From Hirudo medicinalis (Eukaryota > Annelida > Clitellata > Hirudinida > Hirudinidae): a stretch of 64,000 bases of DNA. Numbering within the stretch: the stretch's first letter is position 1; the number at the start of each line of letters is the position of its first letter. The stretch is from the NCBI GenBank assembly GCA_011800805.1, contig MPNW01000190.1, positions 150,502 to 214,501 of the forward strand. Direction: 5' to 3'. This document shows positions 1 through 13,093 of this stretch, piece by piece. Below the pieces are notes generated by a model, which was not told the DNA's origin, did no database searches, and worked only from the letters and a program-made list of their open reading frames with translations. A program made the position numbers and the translations under genes.

Positions 1-3000
1 AAAGAATCACCAACTACAATGGTGCTATTGCAAGTTCACAAGTTGCAGGAGATTCTTCAAAAGTTCGAAGATACGAGAGAGGACTGAAGGTTTCTTCCTC
101 GTTTCCTTTGTTTCTTAATAAGTTGTTTTTTTGCAAAAATAACTTAGATTACCAAACTTAAATGTTTTATTTCCTTTTGTTCCATGTGTTATATGAAGTT
201 ATATTGACTTTAATGAATGTAATGCATCACTTTAATTAATTACATAAGAATATATATTTGACTTTATCCTTCACAGACCCTGGAAGATTTGTTGAAGCAG
301 GCCAAGATGAACAGGCTCGTGTCAGAGGCAGACATTCCTCCCCCTGTTGCCATAACAGCCATAACCCCCCAAAGCCAGGGTTCGAATCCACCAAAAATGT
401 ATCCCATGGGAACGTCGGTGATGGTTGGACAGAATGATGGTGAGTTTCGACTCATTCAGTTGTGGATTATTTTAGTTTCACTTGTTAAAAATTACTGCTT
501 AAGTCTTGTTAAATTTAGAACCATTTTCTTATTTGTATTTTTTTTATAATTTTGTTGTTGGTCAGAGATATATTTTGAAACAAGGATTTGATTTTTAAAG
601 GATTAGAGGCATTGTTTTATTTTTAAGATTTATCAAATTAATTGCAATATTCGAATTAGCTGACAGTATATTCCTTAAATGGTGTTTTTGCTTCAACATT
701 TAAAAAATTTAATCATGATTTAATCATGGATGAGAAATTCTGAGTTAAGAAGTTTCAAAATCCCTCATTTTTTCATTTGTATTTTATCTATAAATTTGTT
801 TTTATTGCAAAGTAATTCATGCAGTGAAAATCAACAATTTCTCAAGGACGACACATGATATGGAAATTAATTCATCTTATTTGCAAACAACCAGTAGAAA
901 ATGATTGTGACTCCATTCAAACTATCTTTCGTCCATTTTCGTCCATCCACCATCCTTCGTTCTGCCACTCGCAGGAATCACAGGATCACCTTCAGTTGCA
1001 TCTCCTCCGATGGATCTTTCCAGTCGACATTTGTTGAAACCACAAGCGCATCCTCCTCTGCATCTTCATCCTCAACCTCTTCCAAGGACTCTTGCCTCCG
1101 AAACACGACCGACGCATCCGCCCGCTGCCCACGTTTCCCCCCTAAAGGACCAAGTTGTGACACCAAATGTCTCAAGACCTCAAGGTCGGACGGTTTCCTC
1201 TGAGGATTTGTAATGAAATTAACATTTATTTCCTGTCAAAAGTTGATGTGGTTCGTGCATATTTTTGAAGTATTAGACAGATTGAGGGCATATTTTTGAA
1301 GTATTAGACAGACTGAGGGCATATTTTTGAAGTATTAGACAGACTGAGGGCATATTTTTGAAGCATTAGACAGATTGAGGGCATATTTTTGTCGGGGTTA
1401 CTTGGTTTTGTCATCAAGTATTTTGTTAACTGTGTTCATGACAAGTTCCTCAGCTCGAATGGAGCTTAATGGAAGGATTCAGAAGCATGACTCATTGCTT
1501 TATGGTGTTAATAAGTATGTTTCATTTGTCTGCGTCCAACTGTCTGTGTATGGCTGCATTGAACAAAATGTATTTCTTCGAGAAGTTTGCTTCAAGTGAC
1601 GATGTTATTTCTCGACGATGTTGTGACCTCTCAACTCGCGACAGATTCGGACAAGTTGAACAAACTGATGAAAGAAAAGGAATTGTTCAAATCTGAAGCC
1701 TTAAAGGTGAAGAGGTTGGGGGAAAATGACAAGGCAATGGAACTTCTGAGGGCTGCAAAGGTAAATTATTTGGTCACTGTTTTTGATGGAAGATGGTTGT
1801 GATTTAAAATGTACACTAAATGTTGAATTATAAATTAATTACAATTTGGATAATAATTTTCTTAATTGCTTCCAGCAATTTGATTTGGCAATCAAAGCAT
1901 TGGAAGAGGGACGAACCTTTGACGAAAGGAGTTTGATTTCATTCTCGACTTTCAACTCGTCTACTGGTCAGTGAACGTCATTTGTATTTGGCGACGTGCC
2001 GATGGCCCCTGCATCCGATTTGGCACTCCCTGGCAGTGCTTGCCGGGTTTTGAACGCGATGCATTACGACCGTTGTTGAAGGAATGCAACCATTGAGCTG
2101 ACTTTAGGCCAGGTTGTTCGATCAGTGGTTGAAATAATTATCAACTAAGATAAATAGTACTGTTCTTAGCTTGAACATCAGTCTGCTTGCCAGACGTTTG
2201 ATTATTTAAAATATTTGATTCATTACTTGTTAATATTCAAAATGCAACACTTTCACGACAAGCCGTGAATAACTAAGAAGTTGGTAAGTAAATATTTTCA
2301 GCATCGTAAGCTCAACCTCAATGTAGAACAAATATTATAAATTAAAAAAATATAGAAACTTAAAATGACCGATCGTTGTGATGAAATAAACGGAGGATGA
2401 CAGTTGCTAATTTATTCGCAGGGTTGTCCCCAAAAGTTGGAAACATCTCCTTGGATTCAAAACAAGGCTCCTCTGTTGTTGTGTCTCCTTCAAAACCACC
2501 GGGTGGTTATTTTTGAATGTTTTTTTCTAATTATCATAATTTATTTCAGCTATCACATCTATTATTTTGATTGGTTGATTGTCTGATTAGTTATGGAGCT
2601 AATGAATGAAGTCTATGTGCACTTGTGAATCAGTTAATAACAGAAGAATGGTAGTGCTTACAACATCTAAATATTCATCTCCAGAATCACTTCATCATTG
2701 TCATCATCATCATCTTCATCATCATCATCCTAGTAGGATGTTGACAGCTTTAATTGAAAAGTACATAAGCTCTTTAATGGATGAAGACTTAAATCAGTTC
2801 TAAATTCATAATCATATTATGTTGTCATTCGTGACTTTTTCAGTGATTTATAAATTAATATTATTATCTACAATTTGCCATCACTTTGTTAATCTGGTAT
2901 CTACTCCATTTGAACCTCTGAATTTGAAGAAGTTCAAGGGTCAACAGGTGCACCCCAGGGTAGCACAGCATCCTTGTTGGAAGGTCTCCTAAGCAGGTTG

Positions 3001-3156
3001 AACAAGTACAAGGAGGCCGAGTTGTCTGCAAAAAATGAAAACAACACCAGCAAGACAAGGAGGATGGGAAGGATTGTGAAGGTGGACATTTATAATATTA
3101 GTCGTTTGATTATAATAATAAATAACATTTAATTAATAACAATTATTATTGTTGTT

Positions 3157-3193
<37 letters not shown>

Positions 3194-6100
3194 GTTAATT
3201 TATAATGCGCCATTTGCATAGCGTCAGAGGCGTGTTAGTTGTTAGTTATATAATTAACAATGAATAATTTAAATGCAAGTGAAAGTCATTAATGAATGAA
3301 CATTTCAATCAATTGATTATTTTGATTAGGTTTTTATTTTTATTTTAAATCAATTATTTGTGCTGTAATGATAATTATTTCCCTTTGAATAAAAAGGAGC
3401 TGATTGAATGTCAAACTGACCAATGTGCACATATTCTTTGAATATTTATTTGAATATTTTGCCTATTTAATCAATTTTTAACATGTTAATGTATTTAAAC
3501 TTTAATTCTCACTTACATTGGTTTTAACTAGGGCTGCAGATTAATCTGAGTTAATGCACACGATTAACGTGTTATTTTTTCCCCCAGGTAAAGTAATTAA
3601 CGATTAAACTAGTAAACAACGATTAACTCGTTAAATTTTTATACTTTTTTGATAAATTATTTTGTTAATTTGTAAAATATTTTCAACCATTTTTTGCTTT
3701 ATAACCCTCTGTTTTTATATCTTTTTGTTTCTTTTGATTCCCATATTATTATCTTGTACAAACACCAAAATGTTCGGAGTTCGATACCCACCACGAATCT
3801 GGGTCAGGGAAGGATGAGCAAAGATGTATCAGTAACTTTTTCTGATCCAACTTGGGTGGGATAATGTACTGTATACGGTACTGCGTAAAGGTTGCCATTG
3901 ACCTGGCCCGATATTCCCCCAAAGGCTTCGTAAGTTTTGGCTTTAGCAAGGGCCTAGTATAACTCCTATCCCACTCTTAAGATATGGCGTGCAGATGGAA
4001 TCCGATCAGGCTTATGGGATCCAGATGGTGGATTTCCTTGGCACCTGTCGAAGTCAAGGATGGGTTCCTGTGATGTCTCAGCAGCTGAGAAAAGCTATAG
4101 CACATTGTAGAGCAGAACTAGAAATTGACAAAGATTTGTGACACTTGGTGCATATCACCAATGGTGAAAAGTGCATATCACATGGCCTCGTGCCAAGCTA
4201 GCCTTAAAATACTTAGCTTCTCCAGCTGCAACTGTTCCATGTGAATGGTTATTTTCCCTTTCTGGACATGTTGTGAATAAGAAACCTGCTTCTCTGTCTC
4301 CAGATGACATCAACAGACTTATTCAATTCTTATTCAGAGTTAACTTGTTTGTCTCAGCAATGGCTACATTTGAATTAATATACCACCACCACTAAAAACT
4401 ATTTCTAAACTATTGCTGTGATCATTTTATCATGAATAAAATTGAATTTTTGATAAAATTGAAATATATTGGGAAATTATTTGAAAAATAAGATGGTGTA
4501 ATTAATTAAGCATTAATGTAAGATTAAAGAACTTCCTCGAGTGATTGATCGAGATTAAAAAAAATTGATCCGTTTTTAACATAGTTTTAACTTGTTTGAG
4601 AATCATTTTAACTTGTGAATGTTTTGATCATGCAAGCAATACGAGGATGCCATCAAACTGCACAAGAAAGGTCAACCTGTCGACCTCGGTGAACTCCCGA
4701 ATCCACCTGGTGAGAGGTTATGTTATTCGTTATTATTAGGCATCTGTTGTCATGAATGTTGGACTCGCTTTGCAATTAAGCTAATTAATTGGTCGACAAT
4801 TTTTTTAAATTAAATGCAGAAGTGGAGGGGTTCAATTTTAAAATTCCTTTTTGTTGTGTTTTGGCAACAAATTTGCAATTCAATTTAAGAATTCGGAAGC
4901 AATTTAAGCAATTTAGTATTAAAAATTATGCGATGTTAACGAAAGATCTAATGACGTTCATTTTCTTCCACTTTCACTCTCCCAGGATTTCCTCCACTCC
5001 AAGGAGATGAATCCACTCTTCCTCCTCCTCGACTCGAAGCAGCTCCCGCATCCCCGTCGCCGAATCTCAGTCCGCAGAAACCGCCCGTGCCATCCAGGAC
5101 GTCACCCAAAGCTCCCCCGGTGCAGAGACAGGGTTTGTTGAAAATATGTTTGTTATTTTTATTTATAAATTTGTTTGTTATTTTTGTTTTATTTCTTGTA
5201 TTACTCATTTTTATTGGTTCTAATATTCATCAACCTTACAAGATACTCTGAGATTGTAATGAGTGAATTGATGAAAATGTGTTTGTGGTAAGATCGAATA
5301 TATTCTAAGAAATACCAGTCCTCGAACTTCTGATGCTGCAAATAGTAACGATCACTGATTGGTAGGTTAAAAAAAAAGTCTTGTATCCTTGTATATGATG
5401 TCTATGTTGTGTCTGTTCATTTAAGACATCATTTCCAACAAATACAGAATTACATGGAACAGGTGTTGGTGCACACTTACTTACTGAACTTCCATTAAAT
5501 TATAAAATAAAACAATGTCGGATGCATTGAAAATGATGATGTGCCAAGATGGTGATTCCCAATCGATCGCTTTTAGCTTCGGCAGCACACAGCAGGGCAG
5601 AACAACAGGCTGCCTTCCTAGAGAAGCGACAACTTCAGTTCAAAAAGGCAGCGGTTCAGGCCAAGTCGTCCGGCGACCTCGAACTTGCCAAGAAGTACAT
5701 GAGGATGGCCAAGGTCAATGTGATATATGATTATTATTAGTATTATAACTATTATTATATTGTTATTATTGTAGTAACATGGTTTTGTTAATGAAATATT
5801 AAATTATTTTGTTCAGGGGTTCGATCAGATGATTGAAGCCAGCAGGTCGGGTCTCCCCGTGGATCTGTCGCAGGTTGAATTACATGTTCCCCTCGATGCT
5901 CAACTCTGATTTGTCGTCCGACATTCTCTTTATTCCTTATTCCGCACTTATTTCCATTGTGCCGTCGCACGTTTAGTTTGAGATCCCTGTTGCTTCAACA
6001 GCGACCGATCACAAGAGGGCTCGACGCTAGGGTTTAATTAGCAATCAACAAACATCAAATGACATAAAATTCACATTTTACATCCCCATTTAAAATCTTC

Positions 6101-9100
6101 CGATCCGTCGTTATTTTAATCGATTGTTTCCAGATTCCGACACCTCCGGGAGAGGATTCGGACTTTGTGTTTGTTCGGGCGTCCGACGTCCCGACGGAAG
6201 TGGACGGAGATGCAAAGGAGGTTTACAAGAAGCTCCAGGACGATCTTGTCAATCAAATTAAGGTTAACCATTAATGCAGGTTATTACCTGTGTTACCTGT
6301 AAGCATAATTAATTGATTGATTGATTAAATACATGCCTCACTCACGACAATGTCATAAAACCTGTTGTTCTTCCTTCATTTCTCATGCTTGGTGTTTTTT
6401 ATTTTAAAAGCAGTTGAGAAGTGAATAAGTTTAAATATTAATTTAAATATTATATAAATATTATATTATAAATATTAAATAAGTTTAAACACTGATTAAT
6501 TTAGAAGTTATTCTGAGGCCACACATGAAATGATTGCAGGATGAATGTTTATTATTGTTTATAATTTGACAATATTTGTGTCACAAAGTCTTTCAAAAGA
6601 TGTTTTTCCAACGTTCACATTCTTCCAGCTCAGTGAGGCAAACAGGGACACGTTCACCAAACTTGGAGACATTTCGTCCGCAAATAAGTGAGTAAAGAAC
6701 TTTAAGATTTGCTTGTCGAATGAGAAATTAACTATTGAATTATCAACTCGATGCGGGGATGCGCGGACGAATGGATTAATGCACGGACGCATTGCAATTG
6801 GTTAACAGGCTTTGGAATGATTGGAAAGTCATGTGATTGCAGGTGGAGTTCAATGTTTAAATACGTTAATCTTCTAGTAAATTGATGCTTTAGGTTTGAA
6901 AAACTTCGGGAAGGTTCGTCAAAGGATCTCGAATCTCTCAAGAACGCATTCCAACATGGGGATCCCGTTCCACGATTTCATTACGAGACCAGGCAGTTTT
7001 CCATCGTCAGGTGTGTTCGATTGGATCGATCGTGGTGCTGTGAGAGTATTTTGGGGTGTCCGTGTAATTAGTTATCATAATTTATGTATTATTTATTTAT
7101 ATTGTTGAATAAATTATTATTATTCCTGTTGATTTTATTATTTACATAAAGTCAAAAAGATGGACTGCTCTCTATCATCAGATTGAAATCAAATTCTGCA
7201 GAGTTTATGTTGACGCCAATATTCATTGTAATATTCATCGTAATATTCATTGTAATATTCATTGTAATATTCATCGTAATATTCATTGTAATATTCATTG
7301 TAATATTCATCGTAATATTCATCGTAATATTCATTGTAATATTCATCGTAATATTCATTGTAATATTCATCGTAATATTCATTGAAATATTCATCGTAAT
7401 ATTCATTGTAATATTTGTTATAATATTCGTCATTTTATTTGCATTAAATCTTGCATTTTTAATGTAATTGTGTTCCACTGAAGATGGTCATCATGCCTTA
7501 TTCTTGCTTCAATGTTGCTTCTCCTTCAATGCACTTCCTGTAATTCATATTATGTCCTTATGTAATATTAATGCATCGTAAATTGTGAGTGCTTAATTCT
7601 TATTTATTTCACCTGCAACCAATTCCACGCTGATTTTCTTCTAATAATAGCTTTTCCAATGCAGGTGCTGTCCCGACCTTGGCGACAACGACCTCGAAGT
7701 CTCCGTCGTCAGGGGACTCAACCTTAACCCTCCTTCAGGTGAAAACTTTGAATTAATAATTCGCCTAAATCAGTAAAATTAGTTTTATAAAATAATAAAA
7801 TAATTAATCAAGAAAATAGTAGTTGTAAGATATTTCATCTTAATGATTCCTTGAATTGTGTTAACATGTGCGAGTGAGATGAATGATTCCTTGAATTGTG
7901 TTAACATGTGCGAGTGAGATGAATGATTCCTTGAATTGTGTTAACATGTGCGAGTGAGATGAATGATTCCTTGAATTGTGTTAACATGTGCGAGTGAGAT
8001 GAAGCCGATGCACGAATCAAAATATCATCAAAAATATGGTTTTATTTGTGACTAATTTATTGATTGCTTTCATTTCAGAAATTACTAGCATGGGTTGTTG
8101 TTATTGACGCAAGCATTTATTGTGATAAAATAGTAATAATAATAATATTAATAATTATAATAAAATAATAATACGTCAGGAAGCCTGAATAACAATACAT
8201 AATAATTACCATTATATAATTATCAATATTTTAACAATACAACAATTAACTTATTAATCACTTATTAATTATTATTTATGGCTTATTACACAACAAATAT
8301 GTACAATTTCTATCACTTAAAATAAATTTGATGCTATTTTCAGGCTATGCAGCATCTGATTTGCACACCTATGTGAGATATGAATTCCCTTTTTCTGTGA
8401 GTCACTTTTCAGAACATCAACAGTTTTTAATTCCCTGCACTGCCATGTTGTTTATTTGCATAATTCTGACCCAGGCTTCAGATTCACACAATTTATACAC
8501 TTGTCTTTTGAATTAACGCCGAGTTTTCACCCAAATATCGTTTATATCGTTTGCATGATTGTAATTAATTAATATGCGATAAAAGTTTAGCAACAAAATT
8601 TCAAATTCGGTGGGATTTTGTCGATAAATGCTGTTGATGTTGTTTTTTCAAGGATTTCACTATTGAGCTTGGGATGGGGTCTCTTCCTGTCCATGAAATA
8701 ATTTTTATTACTTGGCATATTTATTACATGGCTAAACAGGGCTCACAAAAGCTTATTATTAAAATAAGGCTCTATATTAATGGCTTCATGTCCACGACTT
8801 GCCGATGTAATAAAAGTACTGATAGTTTACATTATTACAGGACAAATAAGTCTATTGTTATTATTTGCATTTTCTTAATCTCTGAGTCCACAGGAACGTC
8901 TGGGCCTTAACAATTAAAGAGCAACAGTGCAATCCATGTGTTAAAAATCTACATGCATATTTAATATCTAGTACTAACAATAATAATAATCAATAATAAT
9001 TATCACTAATAATTATCAATAATATTTATAAAATATTAATTATCAATTTCAACTTGTTGAAGGATACTCCTCAGACTGGAGATACACCTGTTATCAAAGG

Positions 9101-11320
9101 AACTGATTCTCCAGGTGACCAATTTTCATCACACATCATGAACCCATCGCTGACATGACATGACATGAACCCACACATTGCTGTCACCACATGATATGAA
9201 GTCGTCTGCAGTTCACCGAATCATCATCGTGATGTTATCACCATTATATCGCCTTGTACTCATTTTCTCAAGAGTTCAACTTCTCCTGTAAGTTGGAAAT
9301 CAAGAGGAAGTCAAGGTCATTTCTGAGGATGATCAAAGGCAGCAAGACCTTCAAGTTTGACGTTTACTACAGGAGGTTTGGATTCCTCGGAAAATATTTT
9401 TGTTTTCTTTGTTAATTAATGATTAATATGTTATAAGGGAAAGTGAGAAGTATTTTAAAGTGATTACAATGCACAGGCATGCAAGTTTGCTGAATGGGTT
9501 GCCTTCAGCATGCACCTGTAGTGATTGTAATGTGTTGTGTTTGCAACCCAACCTGCACTATGACTCGGGTTAGGGGTAAAATGGTAGAGTGATTAAAAAG
9601 TGCTTTCACATCCTTTTCAGGTACATAAAGCACTCAAAAGATTAGCTAAATACAAATTACTTGGTGGTCATTAGTAAGACATGAGGGAGATTGGGAGGAT
9701 TTAGGATTAAATCATGCGTTCAGATTTAATGCATTCTTTAACTTTTCCACTTGAAATTAAAAAATCATAAATAATTGAACCAAGAGTATTATTTAAGTTG
9801 ATTATCAGAAGAATTCAATTTCTCAATAAATCGCACTATTTTTCATTTTTATTCCTATTTTTCATTTTGATTTTCAGAGGGTTCCTGAAGGGCGACAAAA
9901 TATTGGGCTCAGTGGCCGTGAAACTCCAGCCGCTCGAGGACAAATGCGTTTATCACGACAGTTTTGACGTGAGCATCCCTCGTTCATGTCACTTATACTC
10001 TTTGATGCCATCCGCACATATAAACATACATCCGCCTCTATAAAAAAAAAATCAACTACATTTCTTGCAATTGAATTTCTGTCATGAATCATTATTTATG
10101 GACATATTAGTAGTTCTTTGTGACTAATTTGTTTGTTGCTCAGTTGATGGAGGGGAGGAAAGCTGTAGGTGGGAAATTGGAGATCAAGATAAGAATCAGG
10201 GACCCGTTCGTCAACAAACAGGTGGACGAGACCAAGGAGAAATGGCTCGTCATCGACGACTTCATCAGGAAGCCGTCGCCTGTGAGTTACGGTGTTGTTC
10301 AATTTTCCATCGTCTACAATTACATGCATTTTGCTCCCAGATTCGTGATTCATTTGCACGAGTTTGGCCATTTTGAAGAATGATCCGTTCGATGCGTTGT
10401 TGCTACGGACTTAGTTTTGTAAATGTCATTTGTTTGTGAATGGTTGCACGTTCCAAACATTTCTTTTAATTGTATTTCCTTTGAATTAAATTAAATCCCC
10501 GAAATTTAATTTACAGTTTCGAGAACACAGTGCACCACAGTGAGTTTGAGTCGATGAGACCTCGCAATAAATTGCTCGTCACTTGCAACATTCGGTGCTC
10601 ACTCATTGAGAACTCTTTGTAATTTTCTGCTAGTTTGGTAGAGTTTGTGATAAATTTATTTTGAAAAGTAAAGGATTAAAGCCTCATCGTGAATGTAAAC
10701 ATAGTTCATTTGTGTGACATTTCTCGCCAACATTTACTTATCAGCGCTGGTCGGGTTACGAGCACGACCGATTATCGCTGCTGCCTCACTAAGCCGACAT
10801 GCACGCTACAGCTAACTAACAATTCCATTCATGTTGATGTCATGACCTCATGTGCATTGCAACCCATGCTTGCTAAGGCCAATTCAGAAGACTACAGCCT
10901 CTTCGTCCCAATTGAGCACCTGCCTCTCCGTGCTAATGTACGAGAAGGACCTGCTGGACCAGCAGATCCAAAAGTATCAAACCAAGTTGAAGCCCTCTGA
11001 CCTCGCAGCTCTCAGGCAGAAGAGCCTGCTCCTTCAAAAGACTGCGAGCAACCTCAAAATCCAATTGCAGACTGGAGGAGCAAAAGCCCTGCAAGACTAT
11101 CTTTACAAGCTGCGAACTGCAAGCCAAGCTTATGCTGTTGAGGCAAAGAACCATGCCCTGCATAACTCTACCGACAAAGTGAAGACGTCCCTCACGAAGA
11201 AGACACTGGTCGACAAAGAGGTTGGGAGGCAGTGCTTTGTAATCTGACGAACAATTCGTTGTCAAAAATGAGTTTCACTTTCAGATTGAATCTGTCTCCA
11301 AGAAGTTACAGGCCAAGTGA
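1..11320 (+). CDS. CC2D1: CC2D1A/CC2D1B (Drosophila Lgd) orthologue, 5' end outside window
   Basis: Coiled-coil and C2-domain protein 1 binds ESCRT-III/CHMP4 subunits and regulates endosomal sorting. Phase-consistent exons: 1-89, 277-439, 975-1184, 1597-1760, 1876-1966, 2422-2502, 2930-3081, 4637-4709, 4986-5132, 5586-5713, 5817-5873, 6134-6262, 6629-6687, 6894-7010, 7665-7738, 8344-8396, 9063-9114, 9273-9375, 9878-9968, 10144-10281, 10888-11220, 11285-11320, giving 845 residues plus stop. Order seen: end of a first DM14 repeat (exons 1-2, with ADIPPPVAI); DM14 repeats 2 (exons 4-5), 3 (exons 7-8) and 4 (exons 10-12, ending IPTPPGED); Pro-rich linkers; a C2 domain (exons 15-20, including IKGTDSPGEFNF and KWLVIDDF); and a Lys/Gln/Leu-rich C-terminal helical region (exons 21-22). 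The last intron is only 64 bp. Exon 4's acceptor and the exon 20/21 junction are the least certain. Introns carry a hAT remnant, SINEs and minisatellites. A single ancestral gene could match either vertebrate paralogue. Confidence 0.95.
1258..1395. repeat. 31-bp minisatellite in CC2D1 intron 3
   Basis: About four and a half head-to-tail copies of a 31-bp unit containing TTTTTGAAGTATTAGACAG. Copies differ by single bases (gattga/gactga, agtatt/agcatt). It lies between the exon ending at 1184 and the exon starting at 1597. Confidence 0.9.
1990..2110 (-). repeat. tRNA-derived SINE-like copy
   Basis: Read on the minus strand it has an A-box-like GTCAGCTCAATGGTTGC and, about 35 bp on, a B-box-like GCGTTCAAAACCCGGC. 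This matches the head of the copies at 9472 and 12328. It lies just after the donor of CC2D1 exon 5. Confidence 0.6.
3195..3236 (-). repeat. SINE tail fragment (conserved ~40-bp core)
   Basis: Nearly identical to 32589-32632 and to the reverse complement of 56402-56450; the shared core contains GCATAGCGTCAGAGGCG. It follows an (AAT)n microsatellite in CC2D1 intron 7. Confidence 0.75.
3530..4580 (+). mobile_element. Degenerate hAT-family DNA transposon in CC2D1 intron 7
   Basis: An open stretch at 4171-4395 encodes a recognisable C-terminal hAT dimerisation region: AKLALKYLASPAATVP, then a relic of the usual SER-LFS motif (here CEWLFSLSG), then NKKPASLSPDDINRL. The upstream coding part is broken by stops. 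The left boundary may be the AGGGCTGCAGATTAATCTG-like sequence near 3533, which resembles termini of some animal hAT elements; the right end lies in ATTAA-rich sequence near 4500-4575. No intact transposase remains. Boundaries are approximate. Confidence 0.65.
7200..7440. repeat. 12-bp minisatellite in CC2D1 intron 14
   Basis: About 17 copies of a 12-bp unit AATATTCATCGT/AATATTCATTGT. Because the unit is a multiple of three and lacks stops, both strands stay open and give long low-complexity ORFs (MNIT or IFIV periodicity) that are not genes. Confidence 0.95.
7843..8002. repeat. Perfect 40-bp tandem repeat, four copies, CC2D1 intron 15
   Basis: Four consecutive identical 40-bp units, each containing GATTCCTTGAATTGTGTTAA, start at 7843, 7883, 7923 and 7963. 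Perfect identity suggests very recent expansion or an assembly effect. Confidence 0.95.
9472..9652 (+). repeat. tRNA-derived SINE copy in CC2D1 intron 18
   Basis: A-box-like GTTTGCTGAATGGGTTGC and B-box-like GTGTTTGCAACCCAACC, then a body with GATTAAAAAGTGCTTTCACA and CACTCAAAAGATTAGCTAAA. It aligns along its length with 12328-12526. Confidence 0.75.
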
Positions 11321-11400
11321 TAGAACTAAAGAGAAATAATATTGATAACAATCATAACAACCAAATTACGACCAAATTGGCAATGGTGTTCACATTAAGA

Positions 11401-11406
11401 AATAAA
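11401..11406 (+). terminator. Polyadenylation signal AATAAA, CC2D1
   Basis: AATAAA about 80 bp after the CC2D1 stop at 11320, before the opposing NDUFB10 signal. Confidence 0.55.
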
Positions 11407-11470
11407 ATTGAAACCTTGAAATGTTAAATCTCGTGACTTTCAGAACACTTCCTCAGGGGTTCTGACATGT

Positions 11471-11476
11471 TTTATT
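11471..11476 (-). terminator. Polyadenylation signal AATAAA, NDUFB10
   Basis: AATAAA on the minus strand about 100 bp after the NDUFB10 stop. The two opposing signals are only 65 bp apart, so the 3' ends of CC2D1 and NDUFB10 nearly touch. Confidence 0.55.
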
Positions 11477-11576
11477 CGAAACTTCCAAATGAGGGTTTAA
11501 AATCCTATTTGTCATCTATCATAATCTGAAACTACGACTTTGGTCTGCTGGAAGAAACTTTTGCCAAGAAGGGTTC

Positions 11577-13093
11577 CTACTCGGTGCTTCGGGCTTTGGA
11601 GGTCTTCATCCCAGTACCCACGGGTCCATGCCTTCTTTCCCACAGCATCCTGTGCTTCTGCTTCATAAAAGCTTCTCGCACATCTGCCCTATATCCGAGA
11701 TCACCATCTGGATGTGATTGAGAAATGACTGGTGTTGAGATTTATTTAATCACAGATGGAATTCACGGAGTGATGAAAATAGTTCAGCATTTATGGCATT
11801 GTTTGCATGACTTCAGAGGCTACTAACAATTCGAGCATTGAATTAGAGGCTAACTCCCCTAGAGCATATTTCCGACAATGCTAGTGGCAGAGCAAGCCGA
11901 GTAGCGCACAGTATGATATAACGGAACAACTTCAAGGACTAACTTGCAATTGATTAGTAATAGTTATAAAGAATATTTGATAATCATCGTGCACTGCCAG
12001 TGATGCCTTGGCATCGCATTATGCTTGTACTAGACTCATTTACTAGCATTTACAAAAATGTGATTCTCACACTTTGTGAACCAGTTTTCTTCTGCCAGCA
12101 GGTAGTCATTCTTTATCTTCTCACACCGCTTGTCTTCCTGGCTCTGGTAATATATTTCACACTCAAGACGCCTCTGACGCAAAATGGTCAGCATTCTATC
12201 TTCAATGCTCCTGAAAATAAAGATTAAACTTAAATTTTGGCATAAATAACAAAAATAATTTAGATAAAAAATGATGCAGTAATTCTAAATTGCTTGTCTG
12301 GAAATTAATTTAAGTGATGAGACTAAAACAGCATGCAGTTTAGCTGAATGGGTTGCATTGCTGCATGCGGTCGTATTGGCAACACTCATAATGTGTCGTG
12401 TTCGCAAGCCAGCCTGCACCGCCATGGAGCGCCCCCGAGTAGGGGTGTTATACAAGTGCTAGAGCGATTAAAAAGTGCCTTCACATCCCATTCAGCAACT
12501 CAAAAAGATTGACTAAATAAAACAGTGTTGGCTTTGGCTGTTTCTACTTGTTTGTGGGCCAAAGCTATGCCAATCACAAAATCAACCACACAACTGAGAA
12601 ATTAACTATAGAGCTAAAGCAAATGGTGTATATAATTGAGTTATTTGGAGAGCTGTTTTTTGAAAGAGTAAAATGCCCTGCAAGATTGGATGAGTAATGG
12701 GCTAAAATTATTTAGCAGTCCTTATAATGGTTACAATAATAACTTTTAATTGGCAATTATGGGAAGAACAAAGCCTAACTTGTCCCTCATGTACTGCTCA
12801 TTAGCTTCGTAAAAGCAGACTGCATCATCGATATCGCATTCGTCAATGGTTGGCACCCTACGATAACGCCTATGGTAGTAATAATACTTGGTTTTCCTCG
12901 CTGGTAAAACAATCTTCTCTGAAAATGAATTGGGAGGTCAAGCCTAGGGCAAATTTGGATACAGAATGTCCTCAACAAAACTCGTAGACATAAGATACAT
13001 TTTACCTCGGACAAAGTCGACCGGCCCATGGAAAAGTGCATGAATTTTATTTAAGAAAACTCCAAAAGGAGGCGTAGGGGGCTCCCCGTCCAT
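11577..13093 (-). CDS. NDUFB10: NADH dehydrogenase 1 beta subcomplex subunit 10 (PDSW), complete
   Basis: Accessory subunit of mitochondrial complex I, inner membrane, intermembrane-space side. Exons 5' to 3': 13093-13006, 12918-12780, 12210-12071, 11728-11577 (phases 1, 2, 1), 519 bp and 172 residues, the same length I recall for the human protein. Exon 1 encodes [16 protein letters not shown] and a VDFVRE segment; exon 2 the signature [13 protein letters not shown] followed by [17 protein letters not shown]; exon 3 LRQRRLECE and DKRCEKI; exon 4 [12 protein letters not shown] then [11 protein letters not shown] and the stop. The four cysteines used for import-linked disulfides in this family (two in exon 2, two in exon 3) are present. 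No single ORF shows this gene because every exon is short. It is convergent with CC2D1. Confidence 0.93.
12328..12526 (+). repeat. tRNA-derived SINE copy in NDUFB10 intron 2
   Basis: A box GTTTAGCTGAATGGGTTGC and B-box-like GTGTTCGCAAGCCAGCC, then GAGCGATTAAAAAGTGCCTT. It is the best-preserved head in the window and is inserted antisense to NDUFB10. Confidence 0.8.

Noticed and set aside
7152..7478. Open frames of ~100 codons on both strands with a 4-residue periodicity
   Set aside because: They are by-products of the 12-bp minisatellite, whose unit lacks stops in either direction.
12168..12186. SINE tail core match (GCGTCAGAGGCG) inside NDUFB10 exon 3
   Set aside because: Only about 12 bases match and they encode the conserved RQRR stretch, so chance is the simpler explanation.
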